From NCBI RefSeq assembly GCF_020172685.1, contig NZ_CP083986.1:3349973-3379022 (forward strand): 29,050 nucleotides of DNA. Direction: 5' to 3'. The notes under the pieces are model-generated. The model searched no databases. It was not told the DNA's origin and was given only the letters and a program-made list of their open reading frames with translations. This document shows, one piece after another, positions 1 through 7,755 of this stretch. Positions within the stretch are counted from its first letter, which is position 1. Each line of letters begins with the position of its first letter. Position numbers and translations under genes: made by a program. This DNA comes from [Mycobacterium] nativiensis (GTDB lineage: Bacteria; Actinomycetota; Actinomycetes; Mycobacteriales; Mycobacteriaceae).

Positions 1-19
1 AGATGTGTATAAGAGACAG
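1..19 (+). other. Tn5 mosaic end (library adapter remnant)
   Basis: The first 19 bases, AGATGTGTATAAGAGACAG, are identical to the hyperactive Tn5 mosaic end present in tagmentation (Nextera-type) adapters. Its position at the extreme window edge, with no transposase or second end nearby, points to untrimmed adapter at a contig end, not a resident transposon. Genomic sequence should be taken to start at base 20. Confidence 0.95.
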
Positions 20-44
20 CCCCCACCTGAGCCGGCTCGCCACG

Positions 45-50
45 TACCGT
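45..50 (+). promoter_or_regulatory. Candidate ectA -10 box, leaderless start
   Basis: TACCGT (TAnnnT pattern) lies seven bases before the ectA ATG, the spacing expected if transcription starts at the A of the start codon. Leaderless mRNAs are common in mycobacteria. No convincing -35 is seen, and the upstream DNA is cut off by the adapter. GGTGAG directly before the ATG could instead act as a weak ribosome binding site. Confidence 0.35.
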
Positions 51-57
51 CGGTGAG

Positions 58-564
58 ATGACCGACTCGGCCGAATTTCAATTGCGCACACCGACAGTGA
101 CCGACGGCCAGGCCATGTGGCAGATGGCTGTCGACAGCGCCACCCTCGACGTCAACTCGCCCTATGCCTATCTGCTGTGGTGCCGCGACTTCGCCCCCAC
201 CTCGGTGATCGCCGAGGTCAACGGCGTCGCGGCCGGCTTCGTGACCGGTTACCGCCGTCCGGATCAGTCGGAGACTCTGATGATCTGGCAGGTGGCGGTC
301 AATACCGCCCACCGAGGGGCGGGCTTGGCGGGCCGGATGCTCGATCATCTGGCGGCTGCACTACTGACCGACGGGGTTACCCATGTTGAGACGTCAATCA
401 CACCTGACAATGACGCGAGCCGGCGACTCTTCGCCGCTTTCGCCCGTCGGTGGGATACCGCCCTGGCCTGCTCGGAGCTGTTCGGGGCCGAATTGTTCCC
501 CGATTCTCACTTGGCCGAAAACCTGTTTCGTATCGGCCCGCTGCGGGTAGAAGAAGCGCGGTAG
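58..564 (+). CDS. ectA: L-2,4-diaminobutyrate N-acetyltransferase EctA
   Basis: A 168-aa GNAT-fold acetyltransferase. It acetylates L-2,4-diaminobutyrate with acetyl-CoA to give N-gamma-acetyldiaminobutyrate, the second step of ectoine synthesis in the cytoplasm. The N-terminal third carries the EctA signature LDVNSPYAYLLWCRDF (about residues 30-45), and the acetyl-CoA loop follows at HRGAGLAGRML (about residues 85-95). Length and motifs are normal for the family, and the context (ectB, ectC and ectD downstream on the same strand) confirms the call. The ATG at 58 fits both the protein N-terminus and a leaderless promoter box. Oddly, ectA is separated from ectB by 193 nt, whereas ectABC are usually tightly packed. 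Confidence 0.95.
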   Translation: MTDSAEFQLRTPTVTDGQAMWQMAVDSATLDVNSPYAYLLWCRDFAPTSVIAEVNGVAAGFVTGYRRPDQSETLMIWQVAVNTAHRGAGLAGRMLDHLAAALLTDGVTHVETSITPDNDASRRLFAAFARRWDTALACSELFGAELFPDSHLAENLFRIGPLRVEEAR

Positions 565-580
565 ACACGGCATGGCGAGG

Positions 581-609
581 TTGAGATAACAAATCGGTCT
601 CGGTAAGGT
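581..609 (+). promoter_or_regulatory. Candidate ectB promoter in the ectA-ectB gap
   Basis: The 193-nt gap between ectA and ectB (565-757) holds no gene. It contains TTGAGA at 581-586 and TAAGGT at 604-609 with a 17-nt spacer, resembling a SigA promoter. It would give a 5' UTR of about 140 nt before ectB. Just before ectB the gap also has a short tandem TTCCG (about 719-728) and a strong ribosome binding site, GGAGGA. No clear terminator is visible. Confidence 0.3.
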
Positions 610-757
610 CACGACCGCGCAAACGTGAGCCTCGGCGGACCTATGTCGGGGGCATCCCGAGCGGGGTGGTGGGTCGAGCGGAGATCACCCGCGACACCAG
701 TTAGAACTCGACCTGTCGTTCCGTTCCGTTGTATTTGACCGACGGACGGAGGAAACC

Positions 758-2035
758 ATGACTATTTTTGAAACCCTTGAATCCGAAGTGCGGAGCTATT
801 GCCGGTCCTGGCCGGTGACATTCGACCGGGCCAGCGGTTCCCGGATGTGGGACGTCGCCGGCAAGGAGTACGTGGACTTCTTCGCCGGCGCCGGCGCCCT
901 GAACTACGGCCACAACCATCCGGACCTGCGGGCACCGCTGCTGGACTACCTGAGCTCAGACCGGGTGGTGCACAGCCTCGACATGAACACCGTGGCCAAA
1001 GGCCAATTCCTGGAACGGTTCCAGGAGGTGATCCTCAAGCCGCGCGGGCTGAACTACAAGGTCCAGTTCCCCGGACCCACCGGCACCAACGCGGTGGAAT
1101 CGGCACTGAAGCTGGCCCGCAAGATCACCGGGCGCGAGAGCATCATCAGCTTCACCAACGCATTTCACGGCATGACGCTGGGATCGCTGAGCGTCACGGG
1201 CAATTCGATGAAACGCGGCGGCGCCGGAATTCCGCTGGTGCACGCCACGCCGATGCCCTACGACAACTACCTCGACGGTGTCACCCCCGACTTCATCTGG
1301 TTCGAACGACTGCTGCAGGACAGCGGCAGTGGTCTCAACGAGCCGGCCGCGGTGATCGTCGAGACGGTGCAGGGTGAAGGCGGGATAAATGTGGCCCGGC
1401 TGGAATGGCTGCACGGGCTGGCCGAACTCTGCAAACGTAACGACCTGCTGCTGATCGTGGACGACGTGCAGATGGGCTGCGGGCGCACCGGGCCATTCTT
1501 CAGCTTCGAGGCGGCCGACATCGTCCCGGACATCGTCTGCCTGTCCAAATCCATCAGCGGCTACGGGCTTCCGTTGGCTCTGACGTTGTTCAAGCCCGAA
1601 CTCGATGTGTGGGAACCCGGCGAGCACAACGGCACCTTCCGCGGCCAGAACCCGTCGTTCGTCACCGCCACCGCGGCGTTGAACTTCTGGACCGACAACC
1701 TGCTGGAGAAGCAGGTGCTCCGCAAGGGCGAGCAGATCGAACAGGCACTGGGCGAAGTGATCGAGCCCTTCGAGGGGGTCAAGACCCGTGGCCGCGGACT
1801 GATCCAGGGTGTGGCATTCGACCAACCCGAGCTGGCCAGTGCCGTACAGAAGGAAGCGTTCGAACGCGGCCTGCTGCTGGAGACCTCAGGACCGGAAGGC
1901 GAGGTGGTGAAGTTGATGCCACCGCTGGTGATCAACGACGACGATCTGGCCGAGGGCCTGACGATCGCAGCCGAATCGATCGAGGCAGTCGCCTCCCGGG
2001 AACTTGTCGGCACTAGCTCAGGAGTCAATCGATGA
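758..2035 (+). CDS. ectB: L-2,4-diaminobutyrate transaminase EctB
   Basis: A 425-aa class III (PLP-dependent) aminotransferase that converts aspartate-4-semialdehyde and glutamate to L-2,4-diaminobutyrate and 2-oxoglutarate, the committing step of ectoine synthesis. Visible features are the [21 protein letters not shown] phosphate-binding region (residues 106-126), the cofactor Asp in [12 protein letters not shown] (Asp235) and the Schiff-base Lys in LSKSISGYG (Lys264). Length is typical for EctB. The ATG at 758 is preceded by GGAGGA with 5-6 nt spacing, so the start is secure. The stop overlaps the ectC start (ATGA), implying coupled translation with ectC. Confidence 0.96.
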   Translation: MTIFETLESEVRSYCRSWPVTFDRASGSRMWDVAGKEYVDFFAGAGALNYGHNHPDLRAPLLDYLSSDRVVHSLDMNTVAKGQFLERFQEVILKPRGLNYKVQFPGPTGTNAVESALKLARKITGRESIISFTNAFHGMTLGSLSVTGNSMKRGGAGIPLVHATPMPYDNYLDGVTPDFIWFERLLQDSGSGLNEPAAVIVETVQGEGGINVARLEWLHGLAELCKRNDLLLIVDDVQMGCGRTGPFFSFEAADIVPDIVCLSKSISGYGLPLALTLFKPELDVWEPGEHNGTFRGQNPSFVTATAALNFWTDNLLEKQVLRKGEQIEQALGEVIEPFEGVKTRGRGLIQGVAFDQPELASAVQKEAFERGLLLETSGPEGEVVKLMPPLVINDDDLAEGLTIAAESIEAVASRELVGTSSGVNR

Positions 2036-2439
2036 TCGTCCGTACCCTCGCCGAGATCAAGGGCACCGACCGCGACGTCCAAGCCAAGACCTGGAACAGT
2101 CAGCGGCTGCTGCTGGCCCGGGACGGTCAGCGCTTCTCCCTGCACGAGACGATCCTCTACGCGGGCACCGAGACCTCGATGTGGTACGCCAACCACGTCG
2201 AGGCGGTGTACTGCGTCGGCGGCGAGGGTGAGTTGATCAACGATGAGACCGGGGAGGTACACCCACTGAGCAACGGCACTATGTACCTGCTGGACGGCCA
2301 TGAGCATCACCGGGTTTCGGCCCACACCGACCTGCGCATGGTGTGCGTGTTCGACCCGCCGGTCACCGGGCAGGAAGTGCACGATGAGACCGGTGCCTAC
2401 CCTCTGCTGATCGAGGAGCCCCAGAAGGCGGCGCCGTGA
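2032..2439 (+). CDS. ectC: L-ectoine synthase EctC
   Basis: A 135-aa single-domain cupin. It cyclises N-gamma-acetyl-L-2,4-diaminobutyrate by water elimination to ectoine, a compatible solute that protects against osmotic and heat stress. The three metal ligands known from studied EctC enzymes fall at exactly the expected positions: Glu57 (NHVEAVY), Tyr85 (GTMYLLDG) and His93 (HEHHRV). Full length and intact. It starts inside the ectB stop (ATGA) and ends inside the ectD start (GTGA), so ectBCD is one translationally coupled unit. Confidence 0.97.
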   Translation: MIVRTLAEIKGTDRDVQAKTWNSQRLLLARDGQRFSLHETILYAGTETSMWYANHVEAVYCVGGEGELINDETGEVHPLSNGTMYLLDGHEHHRVSAHTDLRMVCVFDPPVTGQEVHDETGAYPLLIEEPQKAAP

Positions 2440-3326
2440 CGACTGCGGTAACCGATCACTACCCCACCCGGAACGATGTCGCCATCGGCATCGAACCGCG
2501 CCCAGACCCGGTGGTCTGGACCCCCGAGGGCCACGGCGGCCCGTTGGGGTCCGGCGCCGTCGGCCGCTTCGACGCCGACGGCTTCCTGGCGATTGATGCG
2601 CTGGTGGACGCCGACGTGGTCGCCGACCTGCGCAACGAACTGGACAATCTGCGCGCCGACTCGGCACTGGCTGCCGACGAGCGCTCGATCTGCGAGCGGG
2701 ACAGTGGGCAGATCCGGTCGATCTTCGAGGTGCACCGGATCAGCCCGGCGTTCGCCGCGCTGGTAGCAGACCCGCGCCTGGTCGGCCCGGCCCGCCAACT
2801 GCTGGGCTCGGATGTGTACGTGCACCAGAGCAGGGTCAACTTCAAACCGGGCTTCAACGGCCGGGAGTTCTACTGGCACTCCGATTTCGAGACCTGGCAC
2901 GCCGAAGACGGCATGCCCAGCCCTCGGGCGGTCAGCGTCTCGGTGGCACTCACCGAGAACTTGGACAGCAACGGTTCGCTGATGATCATGCCCGGCTCGC
3001 ATCGCTGGTTCGTGTCGTGCCCGGGCCAGACCCCGCCGGATCACTACCGCTCGTCCTTGAAGCAACAGGAGATCGGCACCCCCGATGACGACAGCCTGAT
3101 CTGGCTGGCCGACCAGCACGGTATCCGCCAGATCACCGGCCCGGCCGGTTCCGCGGTGTTCTTCGACAGCAACTGCATGCACGGATCGAGCAGCAACATC
3201 ACGCCCTATCCGCGCTCGAACGTGTTCATCGTCTACAACAGCGTGGAGAACACCCTGGTGGAGCCCTTCGGCGCCGACGGTCCACGGCCGACGTTCATCG
3301 CCAGCCGCACCTTCGATCCGGTGTAG
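2436..3326 (+). CDS. ectD: Ectoine 5-hydroxylase EctD
   Basis: A 296-aa Fe(II)/2-oxoglutarate-dependent dioxygenase of the PhyH superfamily that hydroxylates ectoine to (4S,5S)-5-hydroxyectoine. The facial triad is visible: His148 and Asp150 in [10 protein letters not shown], and His249 in [10 protein letters not shown]. The family signature between them ([20 protein letters not shown]) is intact, and Arg260 (PYPRSN) probably binds 2-oxoglutarate. The GTG start overlaps the ectC stop by 4 nt. Its presence means that the cell should make hydroxyectoine as well as ectoine. A further gene follows 26 nt downstream. Confidence 0.96.
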   Translation: MTTAVTDHYPTRNDVAIGIEPRPDPVVWTPEGHGGPLGSGAVGRFDADGFLAIDALVDADVVADLRNELDNLRADSALAADERSICERDSGQIRSIFEVHRISPAFAALVADPRLVGPARQLLGSDVYVHQSRVNFKPGFNGREFYWHSDFETWHAEDGMPSPRAVSVSVALTENLDSNGSLMIMPGSHRWFVSCPGQTPPDHYRSSLKQQEIGTPDDDSLIWLADQHGIRQITGPAGSAVFFDSNCMHGSSSNITPYPRSNVFIVYNSVENTLVEPFGADGPRPTFIASRTFDPV

Positions 3327-3352
3327 GCCCTCCTCGGCCGGAAGGGGTTGAT

Positions 3353-3844
3353 GTGGCACGTTTTCTGTCCATCACGCTGACCAGTCGTGGTGTGTCGTGT
3401 CGAGCGCGGCTTCTCGATGATGCGGCCCCCAGGACCTGCGCCCTGGTCTGGGATGCGTTGCCGGTGGCGGGTCAGGCGTACCACGGCAAGTACGCCCGCA
3501 ACGAGGTCTACACGCTGCTGCCGCCGTTGGGCGCACCCGGTCGGGAGAACTCTACGGTGACGCCGATCCCCGGCGACGTCTGCTTCTTCGCCTTCGGCGC
3601 CGGTGAGATCGGCAATCCCGCGTACGGCTATGACGGAGGTGCACAGGCGAATTCACCGACGGGCGCCACCGATCTAGCGATCTTCTACGGCCGCAACAAC
3701 CTGTTGCTCAACGGCGACGTCGGGTGGGTGCCCGGCAACGTGTTCGCGACGATCGAAGACGGCCTGACCGAGATGGCAGCCGCCTGCAATGATCTGTGGA
3801 TGGCCGGTGCGATCGGCGAGAAGCTGGCTTTCGAGCGGGCTTAG
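3353..3844 (+). CDS. DUF3830 family protein (cyclophilin-like fold)
   Basis: A 163-aa protein that I assign to DUF3830 from its N-terminal hydrophobic strand, the PVAGQAYHGKYARNEVYTLLPPLG segment (about residues 37-60) and the acidic EIGNPAYGYDGGAQANSP loop. A structure of an Arthrobacter member shows a cyclophilin-like barrel, but no activity is established. The start is GTG at 3353 after AAGGGG. An out-of-frame ATG overlaps it at 3351. The gene follows ectD by 26 nt on the same strand, so it is probably transcribed with ectBCD. Its TAG overlaps the TAA of the convergent amidase gene in the four bases TTAG. It may belong functionally with the amidase/isomerase module, not with ectoine synthesis. 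Confidence 0.75.
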   Translation: MARFLSITLTSRGVSCRARLLDDAAPRTCALVWDALPVAGQAYHGKYARNEVYTLLPPLGAPGRENSTVTPIPGDVCFFAFGAGEIGNPAYGYDGGAQANSPTGATDLAIFYGRNNLLLNGDVGWVPGNVFATIEDGLTEMAAACNDLWMAGAIGEKLAFERA

Positions 3845-5211
3845 CTCAGAACCCTTTCGGCGAACAGGCCGGCCGCCAGCACCAGATCATCACTGTGCCG
3901 CGGGCCGACGATCTGCATGCCGATCGGAAGCCCGTCGGCGGTGGTACCGACCGGGATGCTCAGCGCCGGTTGCTGAGTCATGTTGAACGGGTAGGTGAAC
4001 GGCGTCCACTGGGCCCACCACCGCATGCCGGAGTCGACCGGGACGTCATGGCCGGCAGAGAATGCCGGGATGGGTGTGGTGGGTGTGATCAGTAGGTTGT
4101 GGCGTTCGTGGAACCGCCCCATGATCAATCCCAGATCGACACAGGTCTGGCGGGCGGCCAGATAATCGACCGCCGAAACGGTCAGGCCCCGCTCCCACAT
4201 GTCGGCGAGTCCGGGATCGACGAGCCCCCGGTCCTGCTCGTGACCGCGGAGGCTGCCTGCCGCGCCGGTCGCCCACAGCACCTCGAACGCGTCGATCGGA
4301 TCGGAGAAGCCGGGATCGGCCGGCACGACGTTCAGCCCCGCGTCAGCCAACGCCTGGACCGCAGCGGCGACCGCGGCCTCGATCTGCGGGTCGACGTCGA
4401 CGTAGCCCAGGGTCGGCGAGTAGGCGACATCCAGACCGATCACCTCGCGCCGGGCTTCGCCGCGGTAGGTGGTCAGCATCGCCGGCAGCGACGTCGGGTC
4501 GCGGTAGTCGGGCAGCGCGATGATGTCCATCAGCACCGCGGCATCCTCGACGGTTCGGGTGATCGGCCCCGCATGCGCCAGCGGACCGAACGGGCTGATC
4601 GGATGCATCGGGACCCGTCCGTGGGTGGGTTTGAAGCCGACCACCCCGCAGAAGCTGGCCGGGATACGGATGCTTCCTCCCCCGTCGGTGCCGATCGCCA
4701 CGGGCGCCATACCGGAGGCGACCGCGGCGGCACTGCCGCCCGAGGAACCACCGGCGGTGCGGGCGGTATTGGTGGGGTTACAGGTGATGCCGGTCCGCGG
4801 ACTGTCGGTGACGCCCTTCCACGCCAGTTCCGGAGTGGTGGTCTTACCCAGCAGCACCATGCCGTCGTCGCGCATCTTGCCCACCGCCGGGCTGTCGTCA
4901 GGCCATGGGCCGGTGGGATCGGCCAGCAGCGATCCCCGCAGGGTGGGCCAACCGGCGGTGCGGAACACATCTTTGACGGCGACCGGCACCCCGTCGAGAA
5001 GTCCCTTGGTGTAGTTGCCACTCCATCGGGCCTCGGACTTGCGCGCCGCAGACAGGGCGGCGCCCTCGTCGACCAGGCAGAAGGCGTTGACGTCGCTGTC
5101 GCGTGCGGTGATCGCCGAGAGCGCGGCCGCGGTCGCCTCGACCGGAGACAGCTCGCCGGAGGTGTAGGCGGCGACCAGTTGCAGGGCTGTCAGTTCGGTG
5201 GGGTCAGTCAT
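3841..5211 (-). CDS. Amidase signature family hydrolase
   Basis: A 456-aa amidase signature enzyme, a hydrolase of amide C-N bonds using a Ser-cisSer-Lys triad. The Lys is in VAVKDVF (about residue 75). The Gly/Ser-rich signature TAGGSSGGSAAAVASG (about residues 145-160) and DGGGSIRIPASFCGVVGFKP (about 169-188) hold the two Ser residues. Overall similarity is to GatA/AtzE-like amidases, but there is no gatB/gatC here, so a tRNA amidotransferase role is unlikely. The ATG at 5211 is chosen because GGAGG lies 8-9 nt upstream; a longer upstream reading frame would run into the preceding gene. It lies 13 nt downstream of the dehydrogenase gene in the same transcript. Substrate unknown. Confidence 0.88.
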   Translation of the reverse strand: MTDPTELTALQLVAAYTSGELSPVEATAAALSAITARDSDVNAFCLVDEGAALSAARKSEARWSGNYTKGLLDGVPVAVKDVFRTAGWPTLRGSLLADPTGPWPDDSPAVGKMRDDGMVLLGKTTTPELAWKGVTDSPRTGITCNPTNTARTAGGSSGGSAAAVASGMAPVAIGTDGGGSIRIPASFCGVVGFKPTHGRVPMHPISPFGPLAHAGPITRTVEDAAVLMDIIALPDYRDPTSLPAMLTTYRGEARREVIGLDVAYSPTLGYVDVDPQIEAAVAAAVQALADAGLNVVPADPGFSDPIDAFEVLWATGAAGSLRGHEQDRGLVDPGLADMWERGLTVSAVDYLAARQTCVDLGLIMGRFHERHNLLITPTTPIPAFSAGHDVPVDSGMRWWAQWTPFTYPFNMTQQPALSIPVGTTADGLPIGMQIVGPRHSDDLVLAAGLFAERVLS

Positions 5212-5224
5212 GTGACGCGCCTCC

Positions 5225-6190
5225 TCAACCGGATCCGCTCGTCGCCGAGGCGCGGCGCTTGTCGACCACGTTGCGCAGCGGCTCGCCGCACATGTACCGC
5301 CGGAAGTTAGTAATGAACTGCTCCTGCAACGTGTTTCGCCAACCCTTGATGTCACCGCTGTTGTGCGGGGTCAGGCGCACGTTGGGCGCGGTCCACAGCG
5401 GATGATTCGTCGGCAGCGGTTCGGGATCGACGACGTCGAGGGCTGCGCCCGCCAGTGCGCCGTTACGCAGCGCAGACACCAGCGCATCGGTGTCCACCAG
5501 CTCGCCACGGCCGACGTTGATCAGTCGCGCGGTCGGTCGCATCGCGGCCAGCACGCCGGCGTCGATCATGCCCCGGGTCTGCGACGTCAGTGGTGCGGCC
5601 AGCACCACATAGTCGGCGTCGGCGACCGCGGCGAGCAGATCGGTGGTGACGACGCCGAGATCGGGATCGTTGCGCGCTGAGCGCCCCACCCCGTGTACTG
5701 ACATCCCGACCGCGCGCAGCAACCGCGCGATGGCCCGGCCGACCGGTCCGGGCCCGACGATGGTGACCGTCGCACCGGCGATCGGCTCGGTGTCGAAATG
5801 CTGCCACCGCCCGACGCACTGGGCATCCCAGGATCGCCGGAAGTCCTTGGCGAAGGCCAGGATCTGCCCCAGCACGTACTCACCGATGGGCTCCTCGAAG
5901 ATGCCGCGGGAATTGGTGACGACGACGTCACTGGCAATCAGCTGGTCGAACATGACCGCGTCCACCCCGATCGCGGCGACCTGAACCCACCGCAGCGCAT
6001 CAGCGGCCGGCCACACCGATTCCAGTGCGCCAGAGGAGAAGTCGTAGAGGAACAGCACGTCGGTACCGCCGATCGCCGCCGCCAGCTGCGATGACGGAAC
6101 CATCCGCAGCTCCGCGTCTGCACTGATCGAATCGAGTCGAGCGGGAACCGACTCGCCGTGCTGGACAGTCACCACCGGACGCGCGTCCAC
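5225..6190 (-). CDS. D-2-hydroxyacid dehydrogenase (NAD-binding)
   Basis: A 321-aa member of the D-isomer-specific 2-hydroxyacid dehydrogenase family, which interconverts 2-oxoacids and D-2-hydroxyacids with NAD(P)H. It has the dinucleotide loop GPGPVGRAIARLL, the substrate Arg in NVGRGELVDTDAL, the Glu in DVVDPEPLP and the catalytic His in LTPHNSGD, all in the usual order. The frame is open well upstream, but GTG at 6190 gives a normal family length and lies 7 nt after a -10 box (TACCGT at 6202-6197) with TTGACA 17 nt further up, so a leaderless start is likely. GTG codons at 6175 and 6172 are alternatives. First gene of a two-gene operon with the amidase, divergent from the isomerase genes. 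Confidence 0.85.
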   Translation of the reverse strand: MDARPVVTVQHGESVPARLDSISADAELRMVPSSQLAAAIGGTDVLFLYDFSSGALESVWPAADALRWVQVAAIGVDAVMFDQLIASDVVVTNSRGIFEEPIGEYVLGQILAFAKDFRRSWDAQCVGRWQHFDTEPIAGATVTIVGPGPVGRAIARLLRAVGMSVHGVGRSARNDPDLGVVTTDLLAAVADADYVVLAAPLTSQTRGMIDAGVLAAMRPTARLINVGRGELVDTDALVSALRNGALAGAALDVVDPEPLPTNHPLWTAPNVRLTPHNSGDIKGWRNTLQEQFITNFRRYMCGEPLRNVVDKRRASATSGSG

Positions 6191-6191
6191 A

Positions 6192-6219
6192 TTGACACGG
6201 TAAAAACGGATCGTATGAT
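6192..6219 (+). promoter_or_regulatory. SigA-type promoter of the isomerase-gntR operon
   Basis: TTGACA (6192-6197), a 16-nt spacer and TATGAT (6214-6219) form a near-consensus promoter reading rightwards. Transcription would begin near 6226, about 45 nt before the ATG at 6272. This supports that ATG over the upstream in-frame ATG codons, one of which (6215) lies within the -10 itself. Confidence 0.7.
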
Positions 6220-6225
6220 TGTCAA
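6197..6225 (-). promoter_or_regulatory. SigA-type promoter of the dehydrogenase-amidase operon
   Basis: On the - strand TTGACA occupies 6225-6220 and TACCGT 6202-6197, with a 17-nt spacer. The expected start point coincides with the GTG at 6190, giving a leaderless mRNA. This promoter is almost superimposed on the opposite one, so the two are likely to compete or be jointly repressed. Confidence 0.6.
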
Positions 6226-6230
6226 CAATC
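6217..6230. promoter_or_regulatory. 14-bp palindrome, probable GntR/FCD operator
   Basis: GATTGTCAACAATC is a perfect inverted repeat with 6-bp arms around a CA centre. The GT-nn-AC core resembles operators of FadR-subgroup (FCD) GntR regulators. It overlaps the -10 of the rightward promoter and the -35 of the leftward promoter, and a GntR/FCD gene is the last gene of the rightward operon, so autoregulated control of both transcripts is the simplest reading. Confidence 0.65.
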
Positions 6231-6271
6231 CAGGGCTGGCCTGGGGGTGGAACGTCAGTGTGGGGAAACCC

Positions 6272-7039
6272 ATGGATCTGTCCCTGTTTCCAGAGTTGCC
6301 GGACTTCGACGGGCCGGTCGAACAGCGCGATGTCGGCATCATCGCGCCCTTCGATCTGGCGATCGAGCGCGAGCTGTGGCGCTGGATTCCCGCCGAGGTC
6401 ACCCTGCACCTGGCCCGCACCCACTACGAGCCGGTGCCGGTGAGCCGGGTGATGGCCGAACTCGTATCCGACACCGGCCACCTGCAGGCCGCCACCCGAG
6501 ACGTGCTGCACGTCGAGCCGGAGGTGGTCGCCTACCTGTGCTCATCGGGCAGTTTCATCCACGGCGTCGAATACGAAAAGACCCTGGTCGCCGCCATCGA
6601 ATCCGCCGGCGCCAAAGCCGCGGTCACCACCTCGGGGGCACTGGCCGAAGCGCTGATCGCGCTGAACATCTCCCGGGTGTGCGTGCTCACCCCCTACGAC
6701 GAGGAACTCACCGATCTGCTGGGGGTGTTCTTGAATCAGCTCGGAGTGACCGTGCTGCACTCGGACTATCTGGGCCTGGGCGGCGGCATCTGGAAGGTCA
6801 ACTATCGCACCGTGGCCGAACGGATCCTCGCCGCCGACCGGCCGGACGCCCAGGCGATCTTCGTCAGCTGCACCAACCTGCGCACCTACGACATCATCGC
6901 CCCGCTGGAACAGATGCTCGGCAAGCCGATCCTGACCGCTAACCAACTGACCATGTGGGCATGCCTGGGCCGGATGCGGCTGCCGATGATGGGACCGGGC
7001 CATTGGCTGCGGGATGTCTTCACCGGAGCGCCCCAATGA
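6272..7039 (+). CDS. Asp/Glu racemase superfamily protein A (maleate isomerase-like)
   Basis: A 255-aa protein of the aspartate/glutamate/hydantoin racemase superfamily, closest in pattern to maleate cis-trans isomerase and arylmalonate decarboxylase; EutA proteins of some ectoine catabolic clusters are related. Both cysteine sites of isomerases are present: AYLCSSGSF in the first half and FVSCTNLRT in the second, so a two-cysteine mechanism is possible. The start at 6272 is chosen from the promoter just upstream; GTGGGGA lies shortly before it. The stop overlaps the next gene (ATGA), which encodes a paralogue. Substrate not determinable. Members of this superfamily racemise, isomerise or decarboxylate dicarboxylates. 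Confidence 0.8.
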   Translation: MDLSLFPELPDFDGPVEQRDVGIIAPFDLAIERELWRWIPAEVTLHLARTHYEPVPVSRVMAELVSDTGHLQAATRDVLHVEPEVVAYLCSSGSFIHGVEYEKTLVAAIESAGAKAAVTTSGALAEALIALNISRVCVLTPYDEELTDLLGVFLNQLGVTVLHSDYLGLGGGIWKVNYRTVAERILAADRPDAQAIFVSCTNLRTYDIIAPLEQMLGKPILTANQLTMWACLGRMRLPMMGPGHWLRDVFTGAPQ

Positions 7040-7755
7040 GCGGCGCCGGCTGCGTAGGTTTCATCTACCCCGACCACGCAGCCGAATCCGACTACCCGCA
7101 GGCCGGGCGACTGCTGGGGGTGGAGTTGCCCGTAGCGCACATCTACGGCACCGATCTGCACGCCGTGCCGGAACTGATGGATCTGGGCAACCCCGCCAAG
7201 CTTGCCGACGGCGCCGCATTGCTGGCACCGCACCGGCCGGCCGCGGTGGTCTGGGCGTGCACGTCGGGCAGCTTCGTGTTCGGACCGCAGGGCGCCGCCG
7301 AACAGGTCGAGCAGCTGGCCGCGACAGCCGGTGTGCCCGCATCGAGCACGTCGTTCGCCTTCGTGCACGCCCTCGCCGCGTTCGGCTGCCTACACGTCGC
7401 GGTCGCCGCCAGCTACCCGCGCGACATCGCCGAACTGTTCGCGACTTTCCTTGCCGCCCACGGTGTCACCGTCGAAGCCATGGGAGACGCCGGGATCCCC
7501 ACCGCCGCTGAGGTGGGCCGCCTCACCCCGAGACAGGTCCGGGAGCTGGCGCTGCGCAATGACACGCCGACCGCGGAGGCGCTGCTGATTCCGGACACCG
7601 CCATGCATACCGTCGGCCAGGTCGACCAGCTCGAGCGCCTGCTCGGCAAACCGGTGCTGACCGCCAACACCGTGACGGTGTGGGAAGGTTTGCGTATCGC
7701 CGGAATCGTGCGGCGGACAACCGGGTTGGGCGCACTGTTCGAGGACGGGCGATGA
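7036..7755 (+). CDS. Asp/Glu racemase superfamily protein B (paralogue)
   Basis: A 239-aa paralogue of the preceding protein. The two align over the first active-site region (WACTSGSFVFGP against YLCSSGSFIHGV) and over the C-terminal part (LLGKPVLTANTVTVWEGL against MLGKPILTANQLTMWACL). The first Cys is kept, but the second is replaced: PDTAMHT stands where protein A has SCTNLRT, so Cys becomes Asp. It therefore cannot use the standard two-cysteine racemase/isomerase mechanism alone. It could be a one-cysteine enzyme, or a partner subunit of protein A. It starts in the stop of gene A and its own stop overlaps the gntR start (ATGA). Confidence 0.78.
   Translation: MSGAGCVGFIYPDHAAESDYPQAGRLLGVELPVAHIYGTDLHAVPELMDLGNPAKLADGAALLAPHRPAAVVWACTSGSFVFGPQGAAEQVEQLAATAGVPASSTSFAFVHALAAFGCLHVAVAASYPRDIAELFATFLAAHGVTVEAMGDAGIPTAAEVGRLTPRQVRELALRNDTPTAEALLIPDTAMHTVGQVDQLERLLGKPVLTANTVTVWEGLRIAGIVRRTTGLGALFEDGR

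Noticed and set aside
1..19. Resident Tn5-like transposon
   Set aside because: Only one mosaic end at the exact window edge, with no transposase or second end; adapter is the better explanation.
956..1825. Open frame of 289 codons on the - strand
   Set aside because: Antisense to ectB, whose motifs and length are complete.
4099..5310. Long open frame (403 codons) on the + strand
   Set aside because: It is the antisense shadow of the amidase gene; the translation is rich in Arg/Gly/His with no domain, as is common opposite high-GC genes.
6158..6271. Possible N-terminal extension of isomerase A from upstream in-frame ATG codons
   Set aside because: These ATGs lie before or within the -10 box of the only good rightward promoter, and the extra residues resemble nothing in the family.
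6191..6511. Possible N-terminal extension of the D-2-hydroxyacid dehydrogenase
   Set aside because: It would run through both promoters and antisense into the isomerase gene, and would make the protein far longer than its family.
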